64,000 bases of DNA from Clostridia bacterium (GCA_017622215.1 JAGARO010000012.1:65043-129042); one strand, 5' to 3'. Shown: positions 26,201 through 35,505, counted from the first letter of the stretch. Numbers and translations: made by a program. Notes: generated from the sequence alone by a model not told the origin.

Positions 26201-27577
26201 ATGGCAAAAATGTGGGCAGGAAGAACTGCCGGAATTACAAATAAACTTGCTGATGACTTCAACTCCTCAATACATTTTGATAAGAGAATGTATAAGCAGG
26301 ATATTGAGGGAAGTATGAGCCACGCTTTAATGCTTGGAAAATGCGGAATTATCGGCGAAGATGAGGCTGAAAAGATAATAGAAGGTCTTAAGGGGATTCT
26401 TGCTGACTTGGAATCAGGTAAGCTTGAATTTGATTTGACCTGCGAAGATATCCATATGTTTGTGGAGCAGGTTTTAACTGAAAGACTTGGTGATTTAGGC
26501 AAAAAACTTCATACTGCAAGGTCAAGAAACGACCAGGTTGCCCTTGATATAAGAATGTATTTAAGGGAAGAGCTTGACGAAATACAGGAACTTCTTATTG
26601 ATTTTGTAAGGGTGATTACAAATAAGGCTGAGCAGTATAAAAATGCAATTCTCCCTGGTTATACTCATCTCCAGAGAGCACAGCCTATTGTTTTCGGACA
26701 CCAGCTCATGGCTTATGCTATGATGATTTCAAGGGATATTGAAAGACTTTCTGACTGCAGAAAGAGAATGAATATTTCTCCAATCGGCTCCTGTGCCTTA
26801 GCAGGTACAACATATGAAACTGACAGAGAATTTGAGGCTGAGAACCTTAATTTTGATGGAATCTGTCTTAACAGTCTTGACGGCGTATCCGACAGAGATT
26901 TTGTTCTTGAACTTTTAAGCGATATTTCAATTATTATGGTTCACCTTTCAAGGTTTGCAGAGGAAATTATTCTCTGGTCAAGCTGGGAATTCAAGTTTGT
27001 TGAGCTTTCTGACGAGTACACAACAGGCTCATCAATTATGCCGCAGAAGAAGAACCCTGATATGGCTGAGCTTGTTCGCGGTAAGACGGGCAGAGTTTTC
27101 GGCGACCTTATGGGACTTCTTACTACTCTCAAGGGGCTTCCTCTTGCCTACAACAAGGATATGCAGGAAGATAAAGAGGGCATTTTTGACGCTGTGGATA
27201 CAGTTAAGATGTGTATAGAGGTATTCGCGGGAATGGTTGATACTATGACTGCTAACACCGAAAATATGTTGAACGCTGCGAAAAAGGGCTTTATAAATGC
27301 CACAGACCTTGCAGATTATCTTGTTAAAAATGGCTTGCCTTTCAGGTCTGCATACAAGATTTCGGGACAGATTGTAAGTAAATGTATCGCTGAAGATAAG
27401 GTTTTGGAAAGCCTGACTTTAGAGGAATACAGGGAATTCTCCGATTTATTCAACGAAGATTTATTTAAGGAGATTGACCTTGTAACCTGCGTTGAAAAGC
27501 GTATCTCAAAGGGCGGAACATCAGTTAAATCCGTTGAAGAACAAATTAAATATATAAGGGAAAAGTTTAATATATAA
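26201..27577 (+). CDS. argH: Argininosuccinate lyase
   Basis: Splits argininosuccinate into arginine and fumarate. 458 residues. The fumarase/aspartase superfamily signature GSSIMPQKKNPDMAEL with the catalytic serine loop is present, as are HTARSRNDQV and GYTHLQRAQP. The rest of the arginine pathway is outside the window. A bidirectional terminator shared with spoVA follows. Confidence 0.97.
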   Translation: MAKMWAGRTAGITNKLADDFNSSIHFDKRMYKQDIEGSMSHALMLGKCGIIGEDEAEKIIEGLKGILADLESGKLEFDLTCEDIHMFVEQVLTERLGDLGKKLHTARSRNDQVALDIRMYLREELDEIQELLIDFVRVITNKAEQYKNAILPGYTHLQRAQPIVFGHQLMAYAMMISRDIERLSDCRKRMNISPIGSCALAGTTYETDREFEAENLNFDGICLNSLDGVSDRDFVLELLSDISIIMVHLSRFAEEIILWSSWEFKFVELSDEYTTGSSIMPQKKNPDMAELVRGKTGRVFGDLMGLLTTLKGLPLAYNKDMQEDKEGIFDAVDTVKMCIEVFAGMVDTMTANTENMLNAAKKGFINATDLADYLVKNGLPFRSAYKISGQIVSKCIAEDKVLESLTLEEYREFSDLFNEDLFKEIDLVTCVEKRISKGGTSVKSVEEQIKYIREKFNI

Positions 27578-27606
27578 AAAAGATGGTCTTTCGACCATCT
27601 TTTTTA
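27576..27606. terminator. Bidirectional terminator between argH and spoVAE
   Basis: AAAAAAGATGGTC-tttc-GACCATCTTTTTT. Confidence 0.9.
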
Positions 27607-27960
27607 ATATTTGTCCTTTGGGGTGAAGATTAAGGCTACCAGGAAACCGAAGAGGATAGAGGCGGTTATGCCTCCTGCGGCGGCTGTAATTCCACCTGTG
27701 AAAATCCCTATAAAGCCTTTTTCGTTTACAGCTTTCATAACGCCTTTGGCGAGGGTGTTGCCAAAGCCCATAAGGGGAACTGTGGCACCTGCGTGGCCTA
27801 CTCTTTCAATTATATCGTATAGTCCCAGAGCACCTAAAACTGTGCCCACTACAACATAAAGCACAAGAATTCTTGCAGGGGTCAGCTTTGTTTTGTCAAT
27901 TAAAATTTGGGCTATTGCACAAAGGATTCCGCCAACTATGAATGAGCCAAGGTATGCCAT
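27604..27960 (-). CDS. spoVAE: Stage V sporulation protein AE
   Basis: 118 residues, four hydrophobic segments. Part of the SpoVA channel that moves dipicolinic acid into the forespore and releases it at germination. MAYLGSFIVGGILCAIAQILID and the motif GHAGATVPLMGFGNTLAKGV are typical. It directly abuts spoVAD (stop at 27961-27963). Confidence 0.95.
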   Translation of the reverse strand: MAYLGSFIVGGILCAIAQILIDKTKLTPARILVLYVVVGTVLGALGLYDIIERVGHAGATVPLMGFGNTLAKGVMKAVNEKGFIGIFTGGITAAAGGITASILFGFLVALIFTPKDKY

Positions 27961-28956
27961 TTAGTCCACCTCCCTTGAAATTGCAACTGCGTGGGCTATG
28001 CCCGGGATTGTTTCGCCCTGAAGAGTGGAGGTGGGGCTGAGGAGAGCTCCTGTGCCTGCAAAAAGAACATTTTTAAGCTCTCCGCTTTTTATTTTCTCCA
28101 TAATAAAGCCACAGAGAGTGATTGCGATACAGCCACAGCCTGAGCCTCCTGCGTGCATATCCTGTTTTTCCAAATCAAAGACCATACATCCGCAGTCATT
28201 ATAGTTGCTTCTCATATCATAGCCCTTTTCAAGCATTTTTTCAATAACAATCTCCTTGCCGATTTTCCCTAAATCCCCTGTTACAATCAGGTCGTAAAAG
28301 TCGGAGGTTCTGCCTGTATCCTTAAAATGTGCTGTAAGGGTGTCGATGGCAGCAGGTGCCATGGCTGCGCCCATATTGTTTGCATCGTTTATGCCCATAT
28401 CAACAATTTTTCCTGTTGTTATATGGGTTATATAGGGGGATTTTCCTGTTCCTAAAACCATTGCTCCTGAGCCTGTTACAGTCCATTGGGCAGAGGGCGG
28501 ACGTTGGCCTCCGTATTCAAGGGGCTGACGGTACTGTCGTTCTGCTGTGCAGAAATGACTTGAGGTTACAGCCACGGCGTAATCTGCGTAGCCTGAGGAA
28601 ACTGTAATTGAGGCAAGAGATGTGCTTTCTGCCATTGTAGAGCAGGCTCCGTAAAGTCCGAAAAATGGTATTTCAAGATTTCTTAAGCCAAAGCTTGAGG
28701 CTATGCACTGGTTAAGAAGGTCTCCTGCAAAAATATAATTCATATCCGTAGGCTTTAAGTTTGCTTTTTCAAGAGCCTTTGTTACAGCAAAGGTCTGCAT
28801 TTTACTTTCAGTTTTTTCCCAGGTTTTTTCGCCCCACTCTGCATCTTCTAAAACCTTGTCGTAAAAATTTTTGAGAGGACCAAGTCCCTCCTTGACACCT
28901 GCAACAGAGGCGGAGGATAGAATTGATACAGGAGTTTTAAGTTTTATTGTCTGCAT
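27961..28956 (-). CDS. spoVAD: Stage V sporulation protein AD
   Basis: 331 residues, a thiolase-fold peripheral membrane protein that binds dipicolinic acid. YGACSTMAESTSLA carries the thiolase-like Cys position, followed by TSSHFCTAERQYRQPLEYG and the glycine-rich HAGGSGCGCIA. The ATG overlaps the spoVAC stop by one base. Middle gene of spoVAC-spoVAD-spoVAE. Confidence 0.97.
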   Translation of the reverse strand: MQTIKLKTPVSILSSASVAGVKEGLGPLKNFYDKVLEDAEWGEKTWEKTESKMQTFAVTKALEKANLKPTDMNYIFAGDLLNQCIASSFGLRNLEIPFFGLYGACSTMAESTSLASITVSSGYADYAVAVTSSHFCTAERQYRQPLEYGGQRPPSAQWTVTGSGAMVLGTGKSPYITHITTGKIVDMGINDANNMGAAMAPAAIDTLTAHFKDTGRTSDFYDLIVTGDLGKIGKEIVIEKMLEKGYDMRSNYNDCGCMVFDLEKQDMHAGGSGCGCIAITLCGFIMEKIKSGELKNVLFAGTGALLSPTSTLQGETIPGIAHAVAISREVD

Positions 28957-29399
28957 TACATCATACCTCCTATAAAATAGTAAATCAGTCCCACAATAAC
29001 GGAAGCTGTTATGCCGTAAACCAAAACGGGACCTGCTACGGTAAACATTTTTGCGCCAAGTCCTAAAACAAGTCCCTCCCGCTTAAATTCCATAGCAGGG
29101 GATACAATTGAGTTAGCAAAGCCTGTGATTGGAACAATAGTGCCTGCTCCTGCGTACCGTGCAAGTTTATTGTAAAGGTTAAGACCTGTAAAGAGTGCAC
29201 CTAAAAATACCATAGTTATAGGTACAGCTGTTTTGGCGTCTTCGGCACTCAGGTTAAACATAATTCTGTAAAAGTCGGAAAATGCCTGTCCCACGCAACA
29301 GATAAGTCCGCCAATAATAAATGCAAGTACTGTGTTTTTAAGTATCTTGCTGTTTGGGGTTTTCTTGTTGACGTAATCAATATATTCTTTGTTTGTCAT
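28956..29399 (-). CDS. spoVAC: Stage V sporulation protein AC
   Basis: 147 residues with four hydrophobic segments; the mechanosensitive-channel-like component of SpoVA. LNLYNKLARYAGAGTIVPITGFANSIVSPA is the family signature. The start ATG has GGAGTG upstream. The three genes form the minimal operon often found in Clostridia; spoVAA and spoVAB are absent. Its promoter region faces that of the radical SAM gene. Confidence 0.95.
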   Translation of the reverse strand: MTNKEYIDYVNKKTPNSKILKNTVLAFIIGGLICCVGQAFSDFYRIMFNLSAEDAKTAVPITMVFLGALFTGLNLYNKLARYAGAGTIVPITGFANSIVSPAMEFKREGLVLGLGAKMFTVAGPVLVYGITASVIVGLIYYFIGGMM

Positions 29400-29435
29400 A
29401 ATTTCACTCCTTTATGATTATTGTTTCGAAAAACA

Positions 29436-29463
29436 TTGACTTTATGCAGAAAAAAATTATAAT
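29436..29463 (+). promoter_or_regulatory. Promoter of the radical SAM gene
   Basis: TTGACT (29436-29441), 16 bases, TATAAT (29458-29463). Predicted +1 near 29469-29470, at or next to the first ATG. Confidence 0.7.
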
Positions 29464-29468
29464 AAATT

Positions 29469-30356
29469 ATGGTGATAATTATGTTTGATGTGAGGAGTTG
29501 CAGACTTTGTCCAAGGCAATGCGGTGCTGACAGAAGTACAGGGGCAGGGTTTTGCGGAGCCACAGATAAAATTAAAATTGCAAGAGCAGGACTTCACTTC
29601 TGGGAAGAGCCTTGTATAAGCGGAAAAAATGGCTCGGGAACAGTTTTTTTCAGCGGTTGTACTATGAAGTGTGCCTATTGCCAGAATTACGAAATAAGCC
29701 ACGAAAATTTTGGGAAAACTGTAACTGCCCAGCGACTTGCGGAAATTTTTAATGAGCTTCAGGAAAAGGGTGCTCATAATATAAATCTTGTTACGCCGAC
29801 ACATTATCTCCCATGGATTGCAGAGGCTTTAGAAATTGCAAAACCGAAAATTCCTGTGGTTTATAACTGCGGTGGCTATGAAAACAGGGAAACAATCCGT
29901 GAATACGGAAAATATTTTGATATATTTTTGACTGATATTAAGTATTATTCAGAGGAATTGTCCGCAAAATACTCTAAGGCTCCTGATTATTTTAAGTTTG
30001 CGTTAGAGAGTGCAAAGGAAATGGCTGAAATTACAGGAGAGCCTGTTTTTGAGGACGGAATTATGAAAAAGGGCACAATTATAAGACACCTTGTCTTACC
30101 TGGGCACAGACAGGATTCCATTGAGGTTTTAAGGCATATTGATATTCCGAAAGAAAAGTTTATTTTAAGCCTTATGAGTCAGTTTACACCTAAGGGTGAG
30201 GCTGAAAAAATTGGTCTTGGAAGAAGAATTACAAGCTTTGAATACAACTCGGTAGTTGATGAGGCTTTAAGGCTTGGCTTTGACACAGGCTATATGCAGG
30301 AAAAATCAAGCGCCAATGAGGAATTTATACCTCCCTTTGACTTGACGGGAGTGTAA
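29469..30356 (+). CDS. Radical SAM protein, PflA/PflX-like
   Basis: 295 residues. A [4Fe-4S]/SAM enzyme related to pyruvate-formate-lyase activases. An N-terminal Cys-rich segment (CRLCPRQCGADRSTGAGFCG) precedes the radical SAM cluster FFSGCTMKCAYCQNYEISH (C-x3-C-x2-C). The partner glycyl-radical enzyme is not in the window. The start is uncertain: ATG 29469 coincides with the predicted transcription start (a leaderless reading), ATG 29481 has only a weak GGTGAT before it. Confidence 0.85.
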   Translation: MVIIMFDVRSCRLCPRQCGADRSTGAGFCGATDKIKIARAGLHFWEEPCISGKNGSGTVFFSGCTMKCAYCQNYEISHENFGKTVTAQRLAEIFNELQEKGAHNINLVTPTHYLPWIAEALEIAKPKIPVVYNCGGYENRETIREYGKYFDIFLTDIKYYSEELSAKYSKAPDYFKFALESAKEMAEITGEPVFEDGIMKKGTIIRHLVLPGHRQDSIEVLRHIDIPKEKFILSLMSQFTPKGEAEKIGLGRRITSFEYNSVVDEALRLGFDTGYMQEKSSANEEFIPPFDLTGV

Positions 30357-30370
30357 AAAAGTGCTAAAAT
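30342..30370 (+). promoter_or_regulatory. mrp promoter inside the 3' end of the preceding gene
   Basis: TTGACG (30342-30347), 17 bases ending TGC, TAAAAT (30365-30370). Confidence 0.6.
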
Positions 30371-30403
30371 ACAAAAAGATGTTTATGAAAGGAAAGATAT
30401 ATA

Positions 30404-31219
30404 ATGAGCGAATGTACACATGATTGTTCAACTTGCTCGGCAAACTGTGCCGACAGAGACCCAAAGAGTTTTCTTGAAGCACCTAATGCTATGAGCAATA
30501 TAAAAAAGGTTATCGGAGTTGTATCAGGTAAAGGGGGAGTAGGTAAATCCTTAGTTACTTCACTTTTAGCTACAGCTGTGCAGAAAAGCGGAAAGAATGC
30601 CGCTATTTTAGATGCGGACATTACTGGCCCTTCAATCCCTAAAATTTTTGGTTTAGACGGCGTTCGTGCTGATGCTAACGACTTCGGACTTCTTCCTGCT
30701 GAATCAAAGGAAGGGGTTAAGATTATGTCAATTAACCTTCTTTTAGATGATGTAACTTCTCCTGTTGCTTGGAGAGGACCTGTTATCGGCGGAGCTGTTA
30801 AGCAGTTCTGGACAGACGTTGTATGGGAAGATGTTGACGTTATGTTTGTGGATATGCCTCCTGGCACAGGGGACGTTCCACTTACAGTTTTCCAGTCAAT
30901 TCCTGTTGACGGAATTGTTGTTGTAACATCTCCTCAGGAGCTTGTTTCAATGATTGTGGCTAAAGCTGTTAATATGGCGAAGATGATGAATATTCCGATT
31001 ATCGGAATGGTTGAAAATATGAGCTATGTTGAGTGCCCTGACTGTGGAAAGAAGATTGAAATCTTTGGTGAGTCCCACGGGGAAGAGGTTGCAAAGGAAA
31101 ATGGAATTGAATTCCTGGCAAGAATTCCTTTCAGACCTGAAATTGCAAAGCTTTGTGATGCAGGAGAATTTGAAACACTTTCAGACAATCCTCTTGAAGC
31201 TGTAATAGAAAAATTATAA
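30404..31219 (+). CDS. Mrp/NBP35-family Fe-S cluster carrier ATPase
   Basis: 271 residues. P-loop protein that assembles or transfers Fe-S clusters. The deviant Walker A GVVSGKGGVGKS (about 38-49), switch DADITGPSIP, VDMPPGTGD and the cluster-binding pair C-P-D-C (near 209-212, YVECPDCGKK) are visible. An N-terminal Cys-rich segment (C4, C8, C11, C15) resembles Nbp35. Fits an iron-sulfur-rich anaerobe. Confidence 0.93.
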   Translation: MSECTHDCSTCSANCADRDPKSFLEAPNAMSNIKKVIGVVSGKGGVGKSLVTSLLATAVQKSGKNAAILDADITGPSIPKIFGLDGVRADANDFGLLPAESKEGVKIMSINLLLDDVTSPVAWRGPVIGGAVKQFWTDVVWEDVDVMFVDMPPGTGDVPLTVFQSIPVDGIVVVTSPQELVSMIVAKAVNMAKMMNIPIIGMVENMSYVECPDCGKKIEIFGESHGEEVAKENGIEFLARIPFRPEIAKLCDAGEFETLSDNPLEAVIEKL

Positions 31220-31243
31220 AAAGGGCCTTATGGCTCTTTTTTA
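31216..31243 (+). terminator. Probable weak terminator after mrp
   Basis: AAAAAGGGCC-ttat-GGCTCTTTTTT, an imperfect stem. Confidence 0.5.
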
Positions 31244-31260
31244 CGGAATGGAGAGATATT

Positions 31261-31914
31261 ATGTATAAAGCTGTTGTTTTTGACTTAGACGGCACACTTA
31301 CAGATACTATAACTACAATTGCATACTACGGAAATAATGCTTTAAAGGCTTATGGCTACCCTGAAATTGACGTCAATATGTATAAAATTTTTGTAGGGGA
31401 CGGCACAAGAATTCTTGTTAAGAGAATGATGGAGTATGTAGGGGAAGATAGCCCTGAAATCTACGAAAAGGTATTTAAGATGTACTGTGAGGAATATGAC
31501 AAGGATACAATGTACTTAACTACTGTTTATGACGGTATGCAGGAACTCTTAAAAGAACTTAAGGCAAGGGGAATGAAGCTTGGCGTTGTTTCAAACAAGC
31601 CTCATTTTACTATGATTGATGTACTTAAAAACTTCTTCGGCGAGGATATGTTTGACGGTTTTTACGGCGTGAGAGAGGGTGTTCCTGTTAAGCCTGACCC
31701 TGTATCACTTCTTCAGATTTTAGATGATTTTGGTGTTAAGCCAACAGAGTGTATCTATGTTGGGGACACTAAAACTGATATGATGACAGGTAAAAATGCA
31801 GGTGCATATACAGTTGGCGTTCTTTGGGGCTTCAGGGACAGAGCTGAGCTTGAGGAACATAAGGCTGATGCGATTGTTGAAAAGCCTTGCGAAATTCTTG
31901 GAATTCTGGAGTAA
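31261..31914 (+). CDS. HAD-family phosphatase (phosphoglycolate phosphatase-like)
   Basis: 217 residues. Motif I FDLDGTLTDT with both catalytic Asp, motif II VVSNK, motif III lysine in VKPDP, and motif IV YVGDTKTDM are intact. The helical cap is of the Gph/PgmB type. The exact substrate is unknown: phosphoglycolate or a sugar phosphate. GGAGAGAT lies before the ATG. The epimerase-like gene follows 4 bases later. Confidence 0.88.
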   Translation: MYKAVVFDLDGTLTDTITTIAYYGNNALKAYGYPEIDVNMYKIFVGDGTRILVKRMMEYVGEDSPEIYEKVFKMYCEEYDKDTMYLTTVYDGMQELLKELKARGMKLGVVSNKPHFTMIDVLKNFFGEDMFDGFYGVREGVPVKPDPVSLLQILDDFGVKPTECIYVGDTKTDMMTGKNAGAYTVGVLWGFRDRAELEEHKADAIVEKPCEILGILE

Positions 31915-31918
31915 AATT

Positions 31919-32764
31919 ATGATTTTTGAGATTAAAAATGATTTTCTTACTGTGAAAATAAGCAGTCTTGGAGCTGAAATTCAGAGCGTAACTGACGGAG
32001 AAAAAGAATATATCTGGAACGGGGACGAAAAGTTCTGGACAGGGAAAGCTCCTGTGCTTTTCCCAATTTGCGGTGGACTTCCTGATGATGAGTTTACCTA
32101 TAAGGGAAAGAGTTATACCCTTAAAAAGCACGGCTTTACAAGGCACAGCGAATTTGAGGTTGAAAAATCAGAGGAAGATAGAATTGTTTTTCTCTTAAAA
32201 TCCAACGAAGAAACATTAAGACAATATCCTTTTGAATTTGAACTACGCCAGATTTATGAGATTTCGGGAAATATGCTTAAGGTTGAAACTGCTGTGAATA
32301 ATTTGACTGACGGGGAGATGTATTTTACAACAGGCTCTCACGAGGCTTATGCCTGCCCTGAGGGGATTGAGGATTACAAAATAATCTTCGATAAAGATGA
32401 GGAGCTTATTGCAAATGCATTAAAGGGAAACCTCCTAACAGAGAATACACAGGTTATTCTCTCGGGAGAAAAAGAACTGCCTCTTAAGGAAAGCTATTTT
32501 GAAATTGACGCTCTTGTTTTTAAGAAGCACAATTCTGATAAGGCTGTACTTACAAACGGAAAGAGAACTATTGAGGTTGATTTTGCAGGCTATGAATACC
32601 TTTTAATTTGGCAGAAATGCGGTGCAGGGTATATCTGTATTGAGCCGTGGCACGGAATTCCTCCTATGGAAAATTCTTCAAAAGCAATAGAAGAAAAAGA
32701 GGGAATGATTAAGCTAAAAAAAGGCGAAAATTATTCCACAGTTCATACAATTAAATTCAGTTAA
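31919..32764 (+). CDS. Aldose 1-epimerase family protein (LacX-like)
   Basis: 281 residues. Galactose-mutarotase fold. FPICGGLPDDEFTYKG, KHGFTRHSEFEV and the later catalytic-type IEPWHGIPP motif are those of the LacX/YeaD-like branch. The start is ATG 31919, with CTGGAG from the overlapping end of gph as ribosome binding site; upstream in-frame starts lie within gph and are rejected. Confidence 0.9.
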   Translation: MIFEIKNDFLTVKISSLGAEIQSVTDGEKEYIWNGDEKFWTGKAPVLFPICGGLPDDEFTYKGKSYTLKKHGFTRHSEFEVEKSEEDRIVFLLKSNEETLRQYPFEFELRQIYEISGNMLKVETAVNNLTDGEMYFTTGSHEAYACPEGIEDYKIIFDKDEELIANALKGNLLTENTQVILSGEKELPLKESYFEIDALVFKKHNSDKAVLTNGKRTIEVDFAGYEYLLIWQKCGAGYICIEPWHGIPPMENSSKAIEEKEGMIKLKKGENYSTVHTIKFS

Positions 32765-32767
32765 AGA

Positions 32768-32798
32768 AAAACCCTTGGGATTTCCCAAGGGTTTTATT
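32768..32798. terminator. Terminator between the epimerase and PBP1A
   Basis: AAAACCCTTGG-gattt-CCCAAGGGTTTT. Confidence 0.9.
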
Positions 32799-34937
32799 TT
32801 ATTCAATTACGATGTCTGCCGAGGAGTTTGTTGTGTCTTCCGTAACCTCTCCGCCGACTTCAACTATTACTGTAGATTCGCCGTGTGGGAGCTTACATTT
32901 TTCCTTTGCAAGTTTATTATCAACAAACCAGAATGTTTCAACATCCTCGCCACAGTTGTCGCCTGCAGGCTTGCCTGACTCTTTACAGTAAGTAACTTCG
33001 ATTACGTCCTTTGGACGCTTGATTGTTTTTTCTGTAACCTTTTCGTGCACCTTGTCCATAACTGTTTTGAAAGTAGATACACAAGGGTTTCCGCCAGGGA
33101 TTGTTCTTGGCTGGTCCCAGCCATACCATACTCCGCATACATAGTTCGGAGTAAAGCCTACAAACCATCTGTCTTTCATATCAGAGGTCGTACCTGTTTT
33201 ACCTGCTGTGAAGCTTGCTTTTGAAAGCTGTGCACCGCCACCTGTACCTGATGTAACAACTGCACGGAGCATCTGTGCTGTGACATAGGCTGTGGATGGG
33301 CTTAAGGCTTCTGTTGTCTTTTCGTCAGCATACAAGATTTCCTTGCCCTTTGAATCGTAAACTGATTTATAAATATGCGGTTTTGTGTAGATACCGCTGT
33401 TTACAAATGGCTGGTAGGCTGCGGTAAGTTCCTTTAAGGAAATACCGTCTGTAAGACCGCCCAAAGCGAGAGAGGAGAGGTTTATATCTGAATAAACCTT
33501 GCCGTCAATTGTTCTTGATTTAACAAGTGAAGTTACACCTAAATTGTTAACAAGGTGGTCAAAGGATTCGTGTGTTCCAAGGTCGTCAAGTACCTGAACA
33601 GCGATTGTATTTACTGAATTTCTAAGTCCGTTTCTTACTGTCATAGGACCGCTGTATGTAAAGTCATAGTTTTTTGGTACCCAGCCGTTGTAATCAATAG
33701 CCTTATCTTCGTAGATTGTACCCGGTGTAACAATTCCTGCCTCAATTGCAGGGGAATATACTGCAATCGGCTTGATGGTTGAACCAGGCTGACGGAATGT
33801 GCCTGTTGCACGGTTTAAAATTCTGTCCCCTGTTTTTTCACCAATACCCCCTGCCATACCTTTGATTTCACCATTGTATGGGTCAATCACTATAATTGAG
33901 GACTGTGGCATTGGGTCCATATTTGTATTAGGAAAGTTTGCTTTGTCTGCATAAACTGAATCAATTGCGTTCTGAACGTTCGGGTCGTAGGTTGAAACAA
34001 TTTTAAGTCCCCCTGTGTAGAGAAGCTTTTCTGCAATTACTTCAGGGTAACCCTCTTCGATAAGGTCAGCTAAAACCTGTTCGATAACCTCGTCAATAAA
34101 GTAGGAGTTGATGTTATCGGCTGTGGCTGTAACGGCTTTTTCTTTGAATACAAGCTTATAATTTACAGCCTCGTTGTATTCTTCTTCTGTGATATAGTCA
34201 AGCTCAAGCATTTTCTTAAGCACGATCTCCTGCTTTTTCTTATTGTTTTCAGGATTGTGAAGGGGGTCATAGGTAGTTGGTGCCTGTGTTATACCTGCGA
34301 TACAGGCTGACTCTGCGATGTTAAGCTTTGAAACAGGCTTACCGAAGTACTTATAAGAGGCAGTCTGAATACCGCTGCAACCGTTTGCAAGATAGATTGT
34401 ATTTACATACATTTCAAGTATCTGGTCCTTGGAAAGATGTCTTTCAAGGTTAACAGACTGGGAAATCTCGCGGATTTTTCTTGCAGAGGTCTGTTCTCGG
34501 TCCATAGTTATATTTTTAATAAGCTGTTGAGTAATTGTACTTCCGCCAAAAGTTGTAGGACGTCTTGTGATTTTGTTGAAGAAATGCACAAAAACAGCCT
34601 TTGTTGTTCTGAAAAGGTCAAAGCCGTTGTGGGAATAAAAACGTTCATCTTCAATGGCTACAAAAGCGTCGAGCATATGCTGTGGGATTTCTTCCTTGTC
34701 AACCCATACTCTGTTTTCATCTGAGGACAGGGAGTCTAAAAAGACTTCCTCGCCGTTTTTGTCAATATAGTAAACGGCAGAGGAGGTATTAAGAGTAAGA
34801 GATTCCACATCTACTCCGTTAATATCTCCCAAAAGTCCGTAGGACGCACAGATAACCACTAGTCCGCAGATAAGCAGACCTACTCCGCACATTGCTCCTA
34901 AAATTATTAAAAATTTTTTCAAATAAGGATTTTTCAT
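32799..34937 (-). CDS. Class A penicillin-binding protein (PBP1A)
   Basis: 712 residues. One N-terminal TM helix (about 9-32), then glycosyltransferase 51 (EDERFYSHNGFD, GGSTITQQLIKN), then a transpeptidase domain with SxxK in PGSTIKPIAVY, SxN in SVNTIAV and KTG in GKTGTT. The C-terminus has a short Cys-containing tail (CKESGKPAGDNCGED) and an acidic end. I chose ATG 34937, with GGAAGTG upstream; the 16 extra residues further upstream are not conserved-looking. Peptidoglycan polymerase at the cell surface. Confidence 0.95.
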   Translation of the reverse strand: MKNPYLKKFLIILGAMCGVGLLICGLVVICASYGLLGDINGVDVESLTLNTSSAVYYIDKNGEEVFLDSLSSDENRVWVDKEEIPQHMLDAFVAIEDERFYSHNGFDLFRTTKAVFVHFFNKITRRPTTFGGSTITQQLIKNITMDREQTSARKIREISQSVNLERHLSKDQILEMYVNTIYLANGCSGIQTASYKYFGKPVSKLNIAESACIAGITQAPTTYDPLHNPENNKKKQEIVLKKMLELDYITEEEYNEAVNYKLVFKEKAVTATADNINSYFIDEVIEQVLADLIEEGYPEVIAEKLLYTGGLKIVSTYDPNVQNAIDSVYADKANFPNTNMDPMPQSSIIVIDPYNGEIKGMAGGIGEKTGDRILNRATGTFRQPGSTIKPIAVYSPAIEAGIVTPGTIYEDKAIDYNGWVPKNYDFTYSGPMTVRNGLRNSVNTIAVQVLDDLGTHESFDHLVNNLGVTSLVKSRTIDGKVYSDINLSSLALGGLTDGISLKELTAAYQPFVNSGIYTKPHIYKSVYDSKGKEILYADEKTTEALSPSTAYVTAQMLRAVVTSGTGGGAQLSKASFTAGKTGTTSDMKDRWFVGFTPNYVCGVWYGWDQPRTIPGGNPCVSTFKTVMDKVHEKVTEKTIKRPKDVIEVTYCKESGKPAGDNCGEDVETFWFVDNKLAKEKCKLPHGESTVIVEVGGEVTEDTTNSSADIVIE

Positions 34938-34983
34938 TGTAAACACTTCCTGATACTGAAAAATGTATAATTTCCTAAATAGC

Positions 34984-35011
34984 ATTATATCACAGTTTTT
35001 TCCATTTGCAA
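34984..35011 (-). promoter_or_regulatory. PBP1A promoter
   Basis: Minus strand TTGCAA (35006-35011), 16 bases ending TGA, TATAAT (34984-34989). Confidence 0.7.
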
Positions 35012-35061
35012 AGTATATTTTTGTTTTTTGATGGAAATACTTTTCAAAAGGAGGAAAGTAT

Positions 35062-35421
35062 ATGAAAAATTTTAGAAAATTTCTTACTATATTTTTAATA
35101 TATTGTATTCTTGCTGTGGGAACAGCATATCTTAGCTATTATGTAACGGTTAAAAATTTAGAGGAAAATGCGGAGGCTGTTACAGTTTCAAGTTTTACCC
35201 CTGACGGTTACAGAGAAAAAGGTGATAAACAGTTCTTTGTTTGTCTGGATGGTAATAAACTTTCTATATATGAATGTGAAAACGGCAACAAAAGATATAT
35301 TTATTCAGAAAGAATTTCCACCTCTGCACTTCCAAAAAACGATATAGAACTTCTTGAAACGGGAGTTGTTTTAAAGAGCAAGGCTGAACTTACCGAATTT
35401 ATAGAAAATTTTGTAAGCTGA
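35062..35421 (+). CDS. BofC C-terminal-domain-like membrane-anchored protein
   Basis: 119 residues: a basic N-terminus, one hydrophobic segment (about 8-29), then a small domain containing KQFFVCLDGNKLSIYECENG and SALPKNDIELLETGVVLKSK. The pattern (an inspected beta hairpin, then 'LP..D..LL..GI....EL...ieny') matches the C-terminal domain of BofC, the intercompartmental signalling protein that controls sigma-K activation. GGAGGAAAG is upstream. The assignment is by resemblance only. Confidence 0.65.
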   Translation: MKNFRKFLTIFLIYCILAVGTAYLSYYVTVKNLEENAEAVTVSSFTPDGYREKGDKQFFVCLDGNKLSIYECENGNKRYIYSERISTSALPKNDIELLETGVVLKSKAELTEFIENFVS

Positions 35422-35444
35422 TTGTGTCCATTCTGTGAATTGCC

Positions 35445-35473
35445 TTGACAATTAAATTTCTATGGATTAAAAT
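35445..35473 (+). promoter_or_regulatory. ABC exporter promoter
   Basis: TTGACA (35445-35450), 17 bases, TAAAAT (35468-35473). Confidence 0.75.
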
Positions 35474-35505
35474 AAAAAATAGGAATTTTATAGGAGGGGT
35501 ATGGA

